Origin: PCPOR2b sp965220385
Lineage (GTDB): Bacteria; Poribacteria; WGA-4E; PCPOR2b
Assembly (NCBI GenBank): GCA_965220385.1
Contig: OZ244825.1
Location: forward strand, 186,001 to 250,000
Length of the DNA stretch: 64,000 nt
Direction of reading: 5' to 3'
Shown: piece by piece, positions 9,061 through 16,942 of the stretch
Numbering within the stretch: position 1 is the first letter of the stretch
How the letters are laid out: the number at the start of each line of letters is the position of its first letter
Program-made: the position numbers and the translations under genes
Notes under the pieces: generated by a model
What the model was told of the DNA's origin: nothing
Seen by the model: the letters and a program-made list of their open reading frames with translations, nothing else
The model's database searches: none

Positions 9061-10122
9061 ATGAAATTTGAACCTACTGATCAAGATATTGTTGTTAATG
9101 CTGATGAATTAAAAGGATTTGCCAGTCAATTGTACCAAAAAGCAGGTGTGCCGGAAGTGGATGCCGATGCGGTCGCGCATCTCCAAGTGGAGACAGATCT
9201 GCACGGCATTCATTCCCACGGAACGCGTGCGCTCGCCGGCTACGTCCGGGGCATTCTGGGAGGCAGAATCAATCCCACCCCGAATCTCACGATTGTCCGC
9301 GAAGGACCCGCATTTGCGCGTGTCAACGGTGATCGTTGCTTGGGACATGTGGCGGGTAAATTCTCCATGGAATTAGCGATTGAAAAGGCGAAGGTCGCCG
9401 GTATCGCTGCGGTGGGGGCGTATGCTACCAACCACTTCGGTGCTGCGAGCGCTACTGCGATGCTTGCCCTCAAACACGGTATGATTGGATTCAGCACATC
9501 AACCAGCGGTCCAGGGGTCGCGCCCTTTGGCGGGAAGACGCGCGTTGTCGGGAACAATCCGTTCTCTTATGCCATCCCCGCGAAAACAGAACCTCCAATT
9601 CTCCTTGATATGGCGTGCGGTGTTTCCGCATGGGGCAGGGTTGGCACGCGGCGGTTATACGGAGACAGGTTGACCTCAGGCTGGGTATTGGATAAGGACG
9701 GCAACGAAACCGACGACCCCAACGAAGCGCACGTCCTCTTACCGATGGGCGGTGCGAAGGGGTACGCTCTCGCCCTGGCGGTAGACGCCCTCGCAGGTCC
9801 CCTATCAGGTATGATTGCAACCGTCAACCATGCGGACGACGTTCCGCTCGACAAACAGGGGTCAGGGCTGTTCTACTACGCAATCAACATCGATAGCTTC
9901 GTCCCGCTTGATGAGTTCACAGAGGAGATTGATCGGGAGATCCATAAACTTCGGTCGAGTCCCCCTGCCGATGGGTTCGATCAGGTCTACTTCCCCGGCG
10001 AGTTGGAGGCGATGAAACACGCAGAGTGGAGCCAAAACGGACTTCCGCTACATCAAGATCATTTGGGAGGATTGGCGGATTTGGCGGGTGAACTCGGCGT
10101 TCCCGTGTTCTGGAAAGCGTGA
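9061..10122 (+). CDS. Malate/lactate/ureidoglycolate dehydrogenase (Ldh2 family)
   Basis: 353-residue NAD(P)-dependent dehydrogenase of the Ldh2/YiaK type, a fold unrelated to classic LDH. The HSHG motif (GIHSHGTRAL) and the nucleotide-site glycine region (APFGGKTRVVGNNPFSYA) are clear, as is GGAKGYALAL further on. Members act on 2-keto or 2-hydroxy acids (lactate, malate, ureidoglycolate, 2,3-diketogulonate). GAGGTG lies 6 bases before the ATG; a TTG at 9046 is less likely. It follows the lactonase-type gene on the same strand, and both are flanked by direct repeat copies at 7983 and 10188. The substrate is probably a sugar-derived keto acid. Confidence 0.85.
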   Translation: MKFEPTDQDIVVNADELKGFASQLYQKAGVPEVDADAVAHLQVETDLHGIHSHGTRALAGYVRGILGGRINPTPNLTIVREGPAFARVNGDRCLGHVAGKFSMELAIEKAKVAGIAAVGAYATNHFGAASATAMLALKHGMIGFSTSTSGPGVAPFGGKTRVVGNNPFSYAIPAKTEPPILLDMACGVSAWGRVGTRRLYGDRLTSGWVLDKDGNETDDPNEAHVLLPMGGAKGYALALAVDALAGPLSGMIATVNHADDVPLDKQGSGLFYYAINIDSFVPLDEFTEEIDREIHKLRSSPPADGFDQVYFPGELEAMKHAEWSQNGLPLHQDHLGGLADLAGELGVPVFWKA

Positions 10123-10339
10123 GGCATGTTTGGGCACAATAACTCGTGTAACCATTTAATGGAACGTTGTAATCCGGATGAATAGGGGCTAAATCGAGCC
10201 AACGCTGTTCGCAGCGGATTGGCAAATCTACCGCACAAAATACTTAGCACATTGCGCTGTAGTCCGGCTGTTTATATCTGGAAAGTGTTAGGTATATAAC
10301 ATCTGTTTTGCATGGAACTTTACTACAATAAATATATTT
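10123..10339. repeat. Gap with a second copy of the 50-bp repeat (10188-10237)
   Basis: The stretch 10188-10237 aligns base for base with 7983-8032 (8 differences in 50) in the same orientation. In this copy the hairpin arms (GCGGATT / AATCTACCGC) have decayed. The rest of the gap shows no gene. A TSD copy (ATATTT, 10334-10339) marks the left border of the insertion sequence. Confidence 0.6.
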
Positions 10340-11707
10340 ACTAAAGTTTAGACAATTTTAAGTGCAAAGAGGCAGAACAGAGGTTATCCTTTCAGAAATC
10401 ACCACAATTTTGAAAGGAGCAATAATGAGCCTCATATTCTGCCTCGCGAGTATTTTAACCGATTTTCGTCCGTTATTCAACAGTCAAAACTTCACCCTGT
10501 TTTGCACATTTATTGTAGGGTTTATCACTGCCCCCCGCAGTGCCACAGTGACTGACATTTATCAAGCGGTTCGACCGAAAACGGGTTACCACTCACTGGT
10601 GAAGTTCCTCTCCCGTGGTAAGTGGGACGCCGATGCGGTTGCTAAACATCTGATTAAGTTACTGCAAGGGTACTTTGACAATTGGGTCTACGTTTACGAT
10701 GAGACGCAAGCGATAAAGACAGGAGATAAGCAATTTGGTCTCCACTTTTTTAGAAATCATCGCTACCAAAAGCGCAACAGAAATCAATCGAAGTATCACT
10801 CAGGTCATCAGTTTGGCGCATTAGGCTTGCTTTGTAGCACGGTGACTGAGACGATACTGTTTCCGGTTTGGGTGAACCTGATATGTCCCAAGACAAAGCA
10901 GGATAGCAGCAACGCTGTTCTAAAGCGGATATGCGCTCACATTCCCCGTGGACTGATTATCTTTGACCGGGGGTTCAACCGGCGCAAAGTGTTTGCATGT
11001 GTGCTTGAAGCCGGGCATCATCTATTGTGTCGTGCCAAGTCCAATGCGGTCTTTTACCGGTTAGCTGATGTGGCTAAGTGTCGCAAACGGGGACGCCCCA
11101 AGAAGTATGGTAAACGCCTACAACTGCGATATCTACAGTATTCAACAATTGACATTGACAACAAACGGTATACCATTGCATCGGTAGTCGCTCTTACCAA
11201 AATGTGTCCACAACCCGTGCGGTTGATAGTGATGCGAACCCGACCCAAAAAGGCAAAGGCGTTTCGATACTTCTGTGTCTACACCACTGACTTGACTCTG
11301 GATTTATGTAAGGTTGTACGATATTATCAGAAAAGATGGACTATTGAGACCGCTTTTCGGGACCTAAAACAACACTTCGGGTTTGACCAATATCGGGTCA
11401 AATCTAAAAAAAGCATCAGTCGATGGGTACAACTCAGTTTCGTGGCTGTTTGTTTAACTCAATTGGTCTTTACCATCATTTCTAACACAAGCCAGCCTAT
11501 AACTGTCGAGCGGGTGTGCAGGGAATTGGGCATTGATTGGTATCGACCCAAGAAGTTGACACGCGGATTGATGGTGCGTTATCTACGCGCGTTAATTGGC
11601 AAGCATCTATTTTCTGCGACAATGGCTAGACACACAAAAACGCCCAATATTCAGCACACACTTGAATGACGCACCATCAAGACAACACAAATTGTCCAAA
11701 CTTTAGT
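10340..11707 (+). mobile_element. IS4-family insertion sequence, complete
   Basis: 1368-bp element. The left end ACTAAAGTTTAGACAATTT and the right end, reverse complemented ACTAAAGTTTGGACAATTT, form 19-bp terminal inverted repeats with one mismatch. ATATTT is directly repeated on both sides (10334-10339 and 11708-11713), a 6-bp target-site duplication. It carries one intact transposase. The clean duplication and near-identical ends suggest recent insertion. It landed one base before the AGGAG of the HEAT-repeat gene. Confidence 0.9.
10425..11669 (+). CDS. IS4-family DDE transposase
   Basis: 414-residue transposase, apparently full length. The DDE residues can be placed: Asp92 in VYDET, Asp181 in FDRGF and Glu308. 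Glu308 lies in the IS4 hallmark Y-(2)-R-(3)-E-(6)-K, here Tyr301, Arg304, Glu308 and Lys315 in YQKRWTIETAFRDLK. A basic linker (KRGRPKKYGKR, about 221-231) lies in the inserted beta-strand domain. AAAGGAG precedes the ATG at 10425. No frameshift or stop is visible, so it may be active. Confidence 0.92.
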   Translation: MSLIFCLASILTDFRPLFNSQNFTLFCTFIVGFITAPRSATVTDIYQAVRPKTGYHSLVKFLSRGKWDADAVAKHLIKLLQGYFDNWVYVYDETQAIKTGDKQFGLHFFRNHRYQKRNRNQSKYHSGHQFGALGLLCSTVTETILFPVWVNLICPKTKQDSSNAVLKRICAHIPRGLIIFDRGFNRRKVFACVLEAGHHLLCRAKSNAVFYRLADVAKCRKRGRPKKYGKRLQLRYLQYSTIDIDNKRYTIASVVALTKMCPQPVRLIVMRTRPKKAKAFRYFCVYTTDLTLDLCKVVRYYQKRWTIETAFRDLKQHFGFDQYRVKSKKSISRWVQLSFVAVCLTQLVFTIISNTSQPITVERVCRELGIDWYRPKKLTRGLMVRYLRALIGKHLFSATMARHTKTPNIQHTLE

Positions 11708-11730
11708 ATATTTAGGAGAAAATTAAAGAA

Positions 11731-12741
11731 ATGAAATCAAGGATACTGTTATTTTCTGTCTTTCTGTTCTTTGTCGTTCTGATGGTGATACCGTTTGACT
11801 CTAGCGGGCACAGCGCGGATATTTATGAAATACAACTCAGTGACGAGAACCCCATCGTCCGCCGTGCTGCTGCCGAGGAATTGGTCCGGACGAGTAAGGG
11901 GCATGCAGAAGAAGTGCTGCCGTTATTAGTAAAAGCACTAAAGGACGAAGATAAACATGTGCGTCGATATACCGCAATGGCATTAGGCACAATGGGAAAA
12001 CCGGCTACAGGTGCCATTCCCGCGTTGATAGCAGCATTGCAGGATGAAGATGTTACGGTTCGTGCCAAGGTCGCCGAAATATTGGGGAAGCTTGGCCGAA
12101 ATCATACGCAAGATGTCGTTCCCGCACTGATAGCAGCGCTAAAGGATAAGGATCCGCGGGCTCGTTCCAAAGTTGCGACAGCGCTGGGTAAACTTGGTGA
12201 ATCGGCGCATGAAGCTGTGCCGACACTAATAGTCGCGCTGCAAGACGAGGATAAGGGGGTACGTCGTCGGACCGCCGAAGCACTTGGACGGATTGGTAAG
12301 CCGGCACAAGCAGCTGTGCCAGAATTGATAGCGGCATTGGGAGACGAAGATAAAGGGGTGCGCCGCTACGCTATCGGCGCATTGGGACAGATTGGTAAGT
12401 CAGCGCAAGCAGCTGTGCCGGCATTAACGCAACTTTTGAAGGATGGGGATGAGAAGATTGCCCTCTCCGCTGCCATTGCGTTGGGGAAAGTCGGTGAGCC
12501 GGTTGAAGAGGCAATCTCGATGTTGATAGACGCATTGCAAACGAAAGAATGGCATATTCGCGAAGAAGCCGCTACGGCGCTGGGCGGCGTGGCAAATTCC
12601 GCTCAAGGTGTCATACCTGTGTTGGTGAAGGCGTTGGAAGACGAGCATAAGGGCGTCCGTTACCATGCGCTCGAAGCATTATTGGAAGTCGATACGCCAG
12701 AAGCAACAAAAGCGGTCGAAGAATTTAGGAAAAAAGACTGA
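11731..12741 (+). CDS. Secreted HEAT-repeat (PBS-lyase-like) protein
   Basis: 336 residues. The N-terminal signal peptide is hydrophobic (ILLFSVFLFFVVLMVIPF). About eight HEAT-like repeats of roughly 35 residues follow, each with the pattern ALxDEDxxVRxxAAxALGxxGxxAxxAVPxLIxAL. HEAT arrays bind proteins; the partner is unknown and it is not an enzyme by itself. The insertion sequence ends at 11707, and its target duplication abuts the AGGAG at 11714. The native promoter has therefore been pushed 1.37 kb away, and expression now probably depends on read-through or on the element. Confidence 0.85.
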   Translation: MKSRILLFSVFLFFVVLMVIPFDSSGHSADIYEIQLSDENPIVRRAAAEELVRTSKGHAEEVLPLLVKALKDEDKHVRRYTAMALGTMGKPATGAIPALIAALQDEDVTVRAKVAEILGKLGRNHTQDVVPALIAALKDKDPRARSKVATALGKLGESAHEAVPTLIVALQDEDKGVRRRTAEALGRIGKPAQAAVPELIAALGDEDKGVRRYAIGALGQIGKSAQAAVPALTQLLKDGDEKIALSAAIALGKVGEPVEEAISMLIDALQTKEWHIREEAATALGGVANSAQGVIPVLVKALEDEHKGVRYHALEALLEVDTPEATKAVEEFRKKD

Positions 12742-12795
12742 GAAATAGTCCATAGCTTGTCTTATCCTCTTTTTTTCGACGTAGGATTTTTTTTG

Positions 12796-12824
12796 TTGAC
12801 AGACAATGGGATGTGTAATAAAAT
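12796..12824 (+). promoter_or_regulatory. Sigma-70-type promoter for the 12910 gene
   Basis: TTGACA (12796-12801), 17-base spacer, TAAAAT (12819-12824), followed by an A/T-rich leader of about 80 bases and GGAAAGGAG before the start codon. Confidence 0.65.
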
Positions 12825-12909
12825 ATTGCATCTCTGTTAATAGAATATTACATTTTCGCATTGTAATTGACGTTTTTATCACAATCGGGACTGGAAAGGA
12901 GAATTAGCC

Positions 12910-13719
12910 GTGAACAAAACTAACAGTTTGCCCAGACTATCCCTGTTTGTGGCAATTGCAGTTCTGGCAGGTTTCTCGATCATCGCACCGAGTTTCGTTC
13001 AAGCCATAGAGATCCTATTTGAGGATAATTTCAGGGGTGGAAAATTAGACGGTTCAGGTAAATGGCATGTAGCCCTCGGTAAATGGACTATTCAAGGCGG
13101 AGAATTGAGAAATACATCGGGTGACAAAAGCCTAATCATAGTGGCCGATGACCACTGGGATCCAGAATGGGTTGATTATTGGCTTTACGCAAAAATCCGC
13201 ATTTCGGCGGGTTCTGAACCAGCCATCTTCTGGCGGTTTCACAGTGATGGTTCACAGGGCGGTAACTTTTCTCCCGCCGGAAGTCTGCCCAAACAGATGC
13301 AAGAGAGTGGTCGTCGTCACGTGATCTATTGGTGGTTCAACCAGGGTGGTGCAGTCGTCCAACGTGATGTGCGAACTATTATCAAGGCATTTGAAATCAC
13401 CGAAACCAAAACAAAGATCGGTGCCGGCGAAGACTATTATGTCAAAGTCGAAAACTCCGCAAAGTATTATACGTTGTACCTCAGCGATCAACCAGGAGCA
13501 GTGGCTGCAGGAAATTTTGGTGAAGCTATTGTTGACCTTGAGGCTTTAGGAAAAAAGGATCTCAACATCGGGGGCGAAGGTCGTATCGGTTTTGGCACCG
13601 TTAATGGCAAGATAACGGTAGATGATGTGTTTGTTACAACACCTGAAGGGAATCCCTTCTCCGTTGAAGCGAAAGGTAAATTGGCAACGGTTTGGGGTGA
13701 ACTGAAAGCGGGACAGTAG
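12910..13719 (+). CDS. Secreted LamG/DUF1080-like protein, paralogue 1, with T-W-G-x-L-K tail
   Basis: 269 residues with a cleavable signal peptide (hydrophobic core LFVAIAVLAGFSIIA, then FVQA). The body looks like a concanavalin-A-like beta sandwich of the LamG/DUF1080 kind. It has ILFEDNF at the mature N-terminus, a W-x-x-Q-G-G-E-L strand, AIFWRF in the middle and GRIGFGTVNG near the end. It is a paralogue of the proteins at 15208 and 16063. The last residues, VWGELKAGQ, carry the signature shared by all four secreted proteins of this cluster. Such domains often bind or cleave glycans; no catalytic residues can be assigned. The GTG start follows GGAAAGGAG. Confidence 0.75.
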   Translation: MNKTNSLPRLSLFVAIAVLAGFSIIAPSFVQAIEILFEDNFRGGKLDGSGKWHVALGKWTIQGGELRNTSGDKSLIIVADDHWDPEWVDYWLYAKIRISAGSEPAIFWRFHSDGSQGGNFSPAGSLPKQMQESGRRHVIYWWFNQGGAVVQRDVRTIIKAFEITETKTKIGAGEDYYVKVENSAKYYTLYLSDQPGAVAAGNFGEAIVDLEALGKKDLNIGGEGRIGFGTVNGKITVDDVFVTTPEGNPFSVEAKGKLATVWGELKAGQ

Positions 13720-13941
13720 CCCATGCCAGTATGAGATGGGTAGACCGCTTTGAAAAAGTGTGAGCGCGCTATGAATAGCTGTTCAGCGGCGCGTCAACAG
13801 GCGAGGTACAGTATCAATTCGGTTGTATCGCGTCTGAAAAATTAAAACCGAGTTGTTTAACAGCGCAATAAATTGTGCAAATTCAGATGGGTCTGACCCA
13901 TCGCTTTATCAATTTACTCTAAAATTGGAGGAGATAAAACC

Positions 13942-14901
13942 ATGTTTAGGTACGCTATTCTATTCGCGATGGCGTTAATAATGCTATTTTCTGCAACATT
14001 TGTTTTTGCTCATTCGGGCGGTAAGGCAAAAGCCTTCTTCGCACAAAAACCACCTGAACTTGATGGCAAGGTCGATGACGAGTTTCAGGAACACTGGGCT
14101 GAGTATCAGGCTGCCGACATGCACATGGATGTCGAACGCGTTCCAGATTGGTTCCTATTTGAGGAAACCTCACCAAACCGAGTGAGTCGAGGTACCATTG
14201 ATGATGCCGATGATCTGAGTAACGACTTTGGATTTCTCTTTGACGAGGAGCGTCTTTACTACGTTGGCGTAATCAAAGATGCGAATTTGCCCACTGATAT
14301 CAATAGCGGCGAGGCAAAGAACAAAGGCGGACCCACCGCACCGAACACTTCTGAGCTATGGCTTGAGTTCGACTTCGAGCACAACGCGTGCCGGACACCC
14401 AGGGGAAATGATGACCGGGAACTCTCAGGAGTTGACTGCTGTAAACCGCAGCCCGGCGATCACTGGTGGCGGATTAAACCGTGGACAGGCGCCGGCACCT
14501 CCGAACCTGCCTGCTGGTGGAACCACGGACAGAACGCAGTTCTCGGTGATGTCCATGTCTTCGATGAAGATTGTACGGCAAATTCAGCGGCTACCCAGAC
14601 CGGTGATGGCATGATCATGGAAGTTCACCTTGACTATAAAGAGGGAATGACCATATCGACCATCAAGCCCGCGGAATTCGAAGATGGAGTCGTCGTCGGA
14701 TTTGACTCCACGATGAATGACCACGAAGCCGCAGGTGAGAGTCGTGAAGGTTCCATCTCTTGGGCGTCATCCTTTGAGAATGACAACAATGTCTGTATCT
14801 ACGGCGATCTCCAGTTCATCGGTGTGCGCGCTGTCAGCCCGAAGGATAAGCTCCCGCAGACGTGGGGCAATATTAAACTGAATGTAGAACGAGGACTGTA
14901 A
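13942..14901 (+). CDS. Secreted CBM9/DOMON-like carbohydrate-binding protein
   Basis: 319 residues. A signal peptide ends at FVFAHSGG. The body matches the CBM9-like beta-sandwich pattern: PPELDGKVDDEF near the start, DFGFLFDEERLYYVGVIKD (strand-turn-strand with a likely ligand face), ELWLEFDFE, and a late MIMEVHLDY. Several cysteines (ACRTP, VDCCKP, PACWW, EDCTA, NVCIY) could form disulfides, consistent with a periplasmic or outer-surface location. Although not homologous overall to its neighbours, it ends in TWGNIKLN, the same C-terminal signature. It is followed by a strong terminator. Probable role: glycan or haem-like ligand binding outside the cytoplasm (inference). Confidence 0.7.
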   Translation: MFRYAILFAMALIMLFSATFVFAHSGGKAKAFFAQKPPELDGKVDDEFQEHWAEYQAADMHMDVERVPDWFLFEETSPNRVSRGTIDDADDLSNDFGFLFDEERLYYVGVIKDANLPTDINSGEAKNKGGPTAPNTSELWLEFDFEHNACRTPRGNDDRELSGVDCCKPQPGDHWWRIKPWTGAGTSEPACWWNHGQNAVLGDVHVFDEDCTANSAATQTGDGMIMEVHLDYKEGMTISTIKPAEFEDGVVVGFDSTMNDHEAAGESREGSISWASSFENDNNVCIYGDLQFIGVRAVSPKDKLPQTWGNIKLNVERGL

Positions 14902-14919
14902 TCGCATAGTCCAAACATG

Positions 14920-14962
14920 AAGCGTGATGCGCTGTTAAGTCAGCGCATCACGCTTTATTTTT
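14920..14962 (+). terminator. Rho-independent terminator
   Basis: Perfect 15-bp stem (AAGCGTGATGCGCTG) with a 6-base loop, then TATTTTTA. It closes the transcript of the CBM9-like gene. Confidence 0.9.
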
Positions 14963-15138
14963 ATCTCTTGTTGGATACGGATAGATGTGATTTCGACGGT
15001 GTTCGTGCTAATGCTTTTGACCATGATGCTTACACCGAGGTATCACGAACTGTTATCCAAAAGCGAAAGTTTAAGCATCGGGAAAGATTCAATACAAAGA
15101 CTCGGTGTTTCTTAATAATCCGTCAAGACTTAAGTAAT

Positions 15139-15167
15139 TTAACACTGTACTTACGATGTCCTAAAAT
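15139..15167 (+). promoter_or_regulatory. Sigma-70-type promoter for the 15208-16824 pair
   Basis: TTAACA (15139-15144), 17-base spacer, TAAAAT (15162-15167), about 40 bases before the ATG with AAGGAGGG in between. The preceding 14963-15138 has no clear gene although one frame is open. Confidence 0.6.
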
Positions 15168-15207
15168 TCGGAACAGGTTGTTTTATAGAGATAAGGAGGG
15201 AGCTAAA

Positions 15208-16014
15208 ATGAAAAGAAATCTATCATTACTATTCACCCTCATATTTGCCAGCGCTATGATGAGCCTCTTTTTATCCTCTACCGCTACGGCGAAAATCCTT
15301 TTTGAGGATAACTTCAAAAACGCAGAGAGATCGAAGAACAACTGGGTGTTCGCCGTAGGAGATTGGAAAGTTCAAGGCGGTAAATTGACGCAAGGGGCGG
15401 TAGTAGATCGCACAATGGCGTACCTGTCAGATGCCGCTTGGACAGAAGAATTTGATGCCAAGGAAACCGCGCTGACGCAGTATATTTTCGAGGTGACTGT
15501 AAAAAAACTCAGAGGCGATAATGGGGCCCTCATCTTCTGGCGGATCAGAGATGATATGAAAGAACAGGTTGGCAGAGAGTGTGGCGGCGGTTTTAACAGT
15601 TCGTTTTGCTTGGGTGCAGCCGGTGCAAAGGGGCGACTTGAAGATATTGGCAAAGGTCGCATTAAACTCTGGTGGGATCTGGGTCGTGAGGCCAAAACAT
15701 CGGTTTTGGTGAGAGATATTAATGGACTTGCCAAAGACAGAAAGGGCACAGATTCAAAACACAAGCTCGCGAAAAACAAAGAGCATCGCATCAGAATTGA
15801 AAATGATGCGATACTTCTTAAGATGTTTTTTGACGAAGAACTGGTTTGGGAAGGCAAGGAAATCAATGGTGCCAATAAGGGGGGCAGGATTGCTCTCGGT
15901 ACCCATGCCACAGCTGTCGAATTTTCTGACTTTGTTATCACTGACCTCAAGGGACAAGGTGTTCAACCCGGCGGTAAAATAACAACCACCTGGGGTTCAC
16001 TGAAAACCCGTTAA
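15208..16014 (+). CDS. Secreted LamG/DUF1080-like protein, paralogue 2, with T-W-G-x-L-K tail
   Basis: 268 residues. The signal peptide ends in STATA-K, and the mature part begins ILFEDNF. It shares with the 16063 gene a run of segments: VQGGKL, a KKLRGDNGALIFWRI strand pair, IKLWWDLG, DINGLAKDRKGT, SKHKL and GRIALGT. It ends in TTWGSLKTR. The frame is open upstream to 14917, but that stretch contains the terminator; AAGGAGGG before 15208 fixes the start. Same fold and probable glycan-related surface role as its paralogues; no catalytic residues identified. Confidence 0.75.
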   Translation: MKRNLSLLFTLIFASAMMSLFLSSTATAKILFEDNFKNAERSKNNWVFAVGDWKVQGGKLTQGAVVDRTMAYLSDAAWTEEFDAKETALTQYIFEVTVKKLRGDNGALIFWRIRDDMKEQVGRECGGGFNSSFCLGAAGAKGRLEDIGKGRIKLWWDLGREAKTSVLVRDINGLAKDRKGTDSKHKLAKNKEHRIRIENDAILLKMFFDEELVWEGKEINGANKGGRIALGTHATAVEFSDFVITDLKGQGVQPGGKITTTWGSLKTR

Positions 16015-16062
16015 TAAATCTTTGTTGTTGTATGTAGCCGTTTATCCCTAGAAGGGAAGGAT

Positions 16063-16824
16063 ATGAAGAAAGTATTATCAATTCCATGTAATTTTGTAGG
16101 GGCGTGCTTGGTTGCGCTCATTCTACTTGCTTCTCCTGCTGCAGCGCAGGTTCTGTTTGAGGATAATTTTTCAAAGCCAAACCGTACCGCGGAAAAATGG
16201 TCGTTTTTACAAGGCGCGTGGGAAGTACAGGGAGGCGCGCTCCAACAGGGGCAAGCTGATGGACGTACTATCGCTGTAGTTTCGGATGATTTCTGGGATG
16301 ATACCTGGAACGAATATATCTTTGAGTTGACCGCAAGAAAATTAAGGGGTGGTAACGGGGTTCGCATCTTCTGGCGGATCAAAGATGATCTGCAGCCCGG
16401 TCCCGGCAGAGACGACGCCCGGTCATTTACGCTTCCTGCTCCCGTTAAGGGACGGCTTGCCGATGAAAAAGCCCGTATCAAGTTTTGGTGGGAGATTGGT
16501 TGGAAGAACAGTGAGTCGTTTGTTATTCGAGATGTCAGAGGCATTACCGACATCAAAAAAGGGACTGAGTCAAAACACAAGCTGGGAAGAGATGACCTAC
16601 ATATCAAAATTTTGAATCAAGGTCTCTTCATCCAGATGTTTCTTGACGATGAGTTAATCTATGAAGGAAAGGATATAAACGGCAGTAAAGGAGGTCGTGT
16701 CGGCGTAGGTACAGAGGGGACCACCGCTGCGTTTGACAATGTCTTTGTTACCGGTCTCAAAGGACGATCTGTTGAGCCGGGTTATAAGCTGACTACCACC
16801 TGGGGTATGCTGAAGAAGCGTTAA
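16063..16824 (+). CDS. Secreted LamG/DUF1080-like protein, paralogue 3, with T-W-G-x-L-K tail
   Basis: 253 residues. A signal peptide ends in SPAAA-Q, and the mature part starts VLFEDNF. It is the closest relative of the preceding protein: RKLRGGNGVRIFWRIKDD, IKFWWEIG, VRGITDIKKGTESKHKLG, FLDDELIYEGKDING, GGRVGVGTEG. The end is TTTWGMLKKR. It lies 48 bases downstream of paralogue 2 with no terminator between, so the two are co-transcribed, and a terminator follows at 16874. The two genes probably arose by tandem duplication. Confidence 0.75.
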   Translation: MKKVLSIPCNFVGACLVALILLASPAAAQVLFEDNFSKPNRTAEKWSFLQGAWEVQGGALQQGQADGRTIAVVSDDFWDDTWNEYIFELTARKLRGGNGVRIFWRIKDDLQPGPGRDDARSFTLPAPVKGRLADEKARIKFWWEIGWKNSESFVIRDVRGITDIKKGTESKHKLGRDDLHIKILNQGLFIQMFLDDELIYEGKDINGSKGGRVGVGTEGTTAAFDNVFVTGLKGRSVEPGYKLTTTWGMLKKR

Positions 16825-16873
16825 TACACCGACTCTCTTACAGTCACTTGTTTATATTCGTAACACATTTTTT

Positions 16874-16910
16874 AAAGCCCCCGCCGTTTGGTGTGGGGCT
16901 TTCTTCTTTT
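16874..16910 (+). terminator. Rho-independent terminator
   Basis: Stem AAAGCCCC / GGGGCTTT with a 13-base loop, followed by CTTCTTTT. It ends the secreted-protein cluster. Confidence 0.85.
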
Positions 16911-16942
16911 CGATTTTCTACAAACCCCTCCTATTTCCTGCC

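Noticed and set aside
14917..15207. N-terminal extension of the 15208 gene
   Set aside because: The open stretch contains the perfect terminator of the previous gene and a promoter; the signal peptide starts at 15208.
15372..16607. Two minus-strand frames of about 195 codons opposite the LamG-like paralogues
   Set aside because: They appear in the same register in both paralogues because the coding strands are homologous; Ser/Pro-rich products are typical of antisense shadows.
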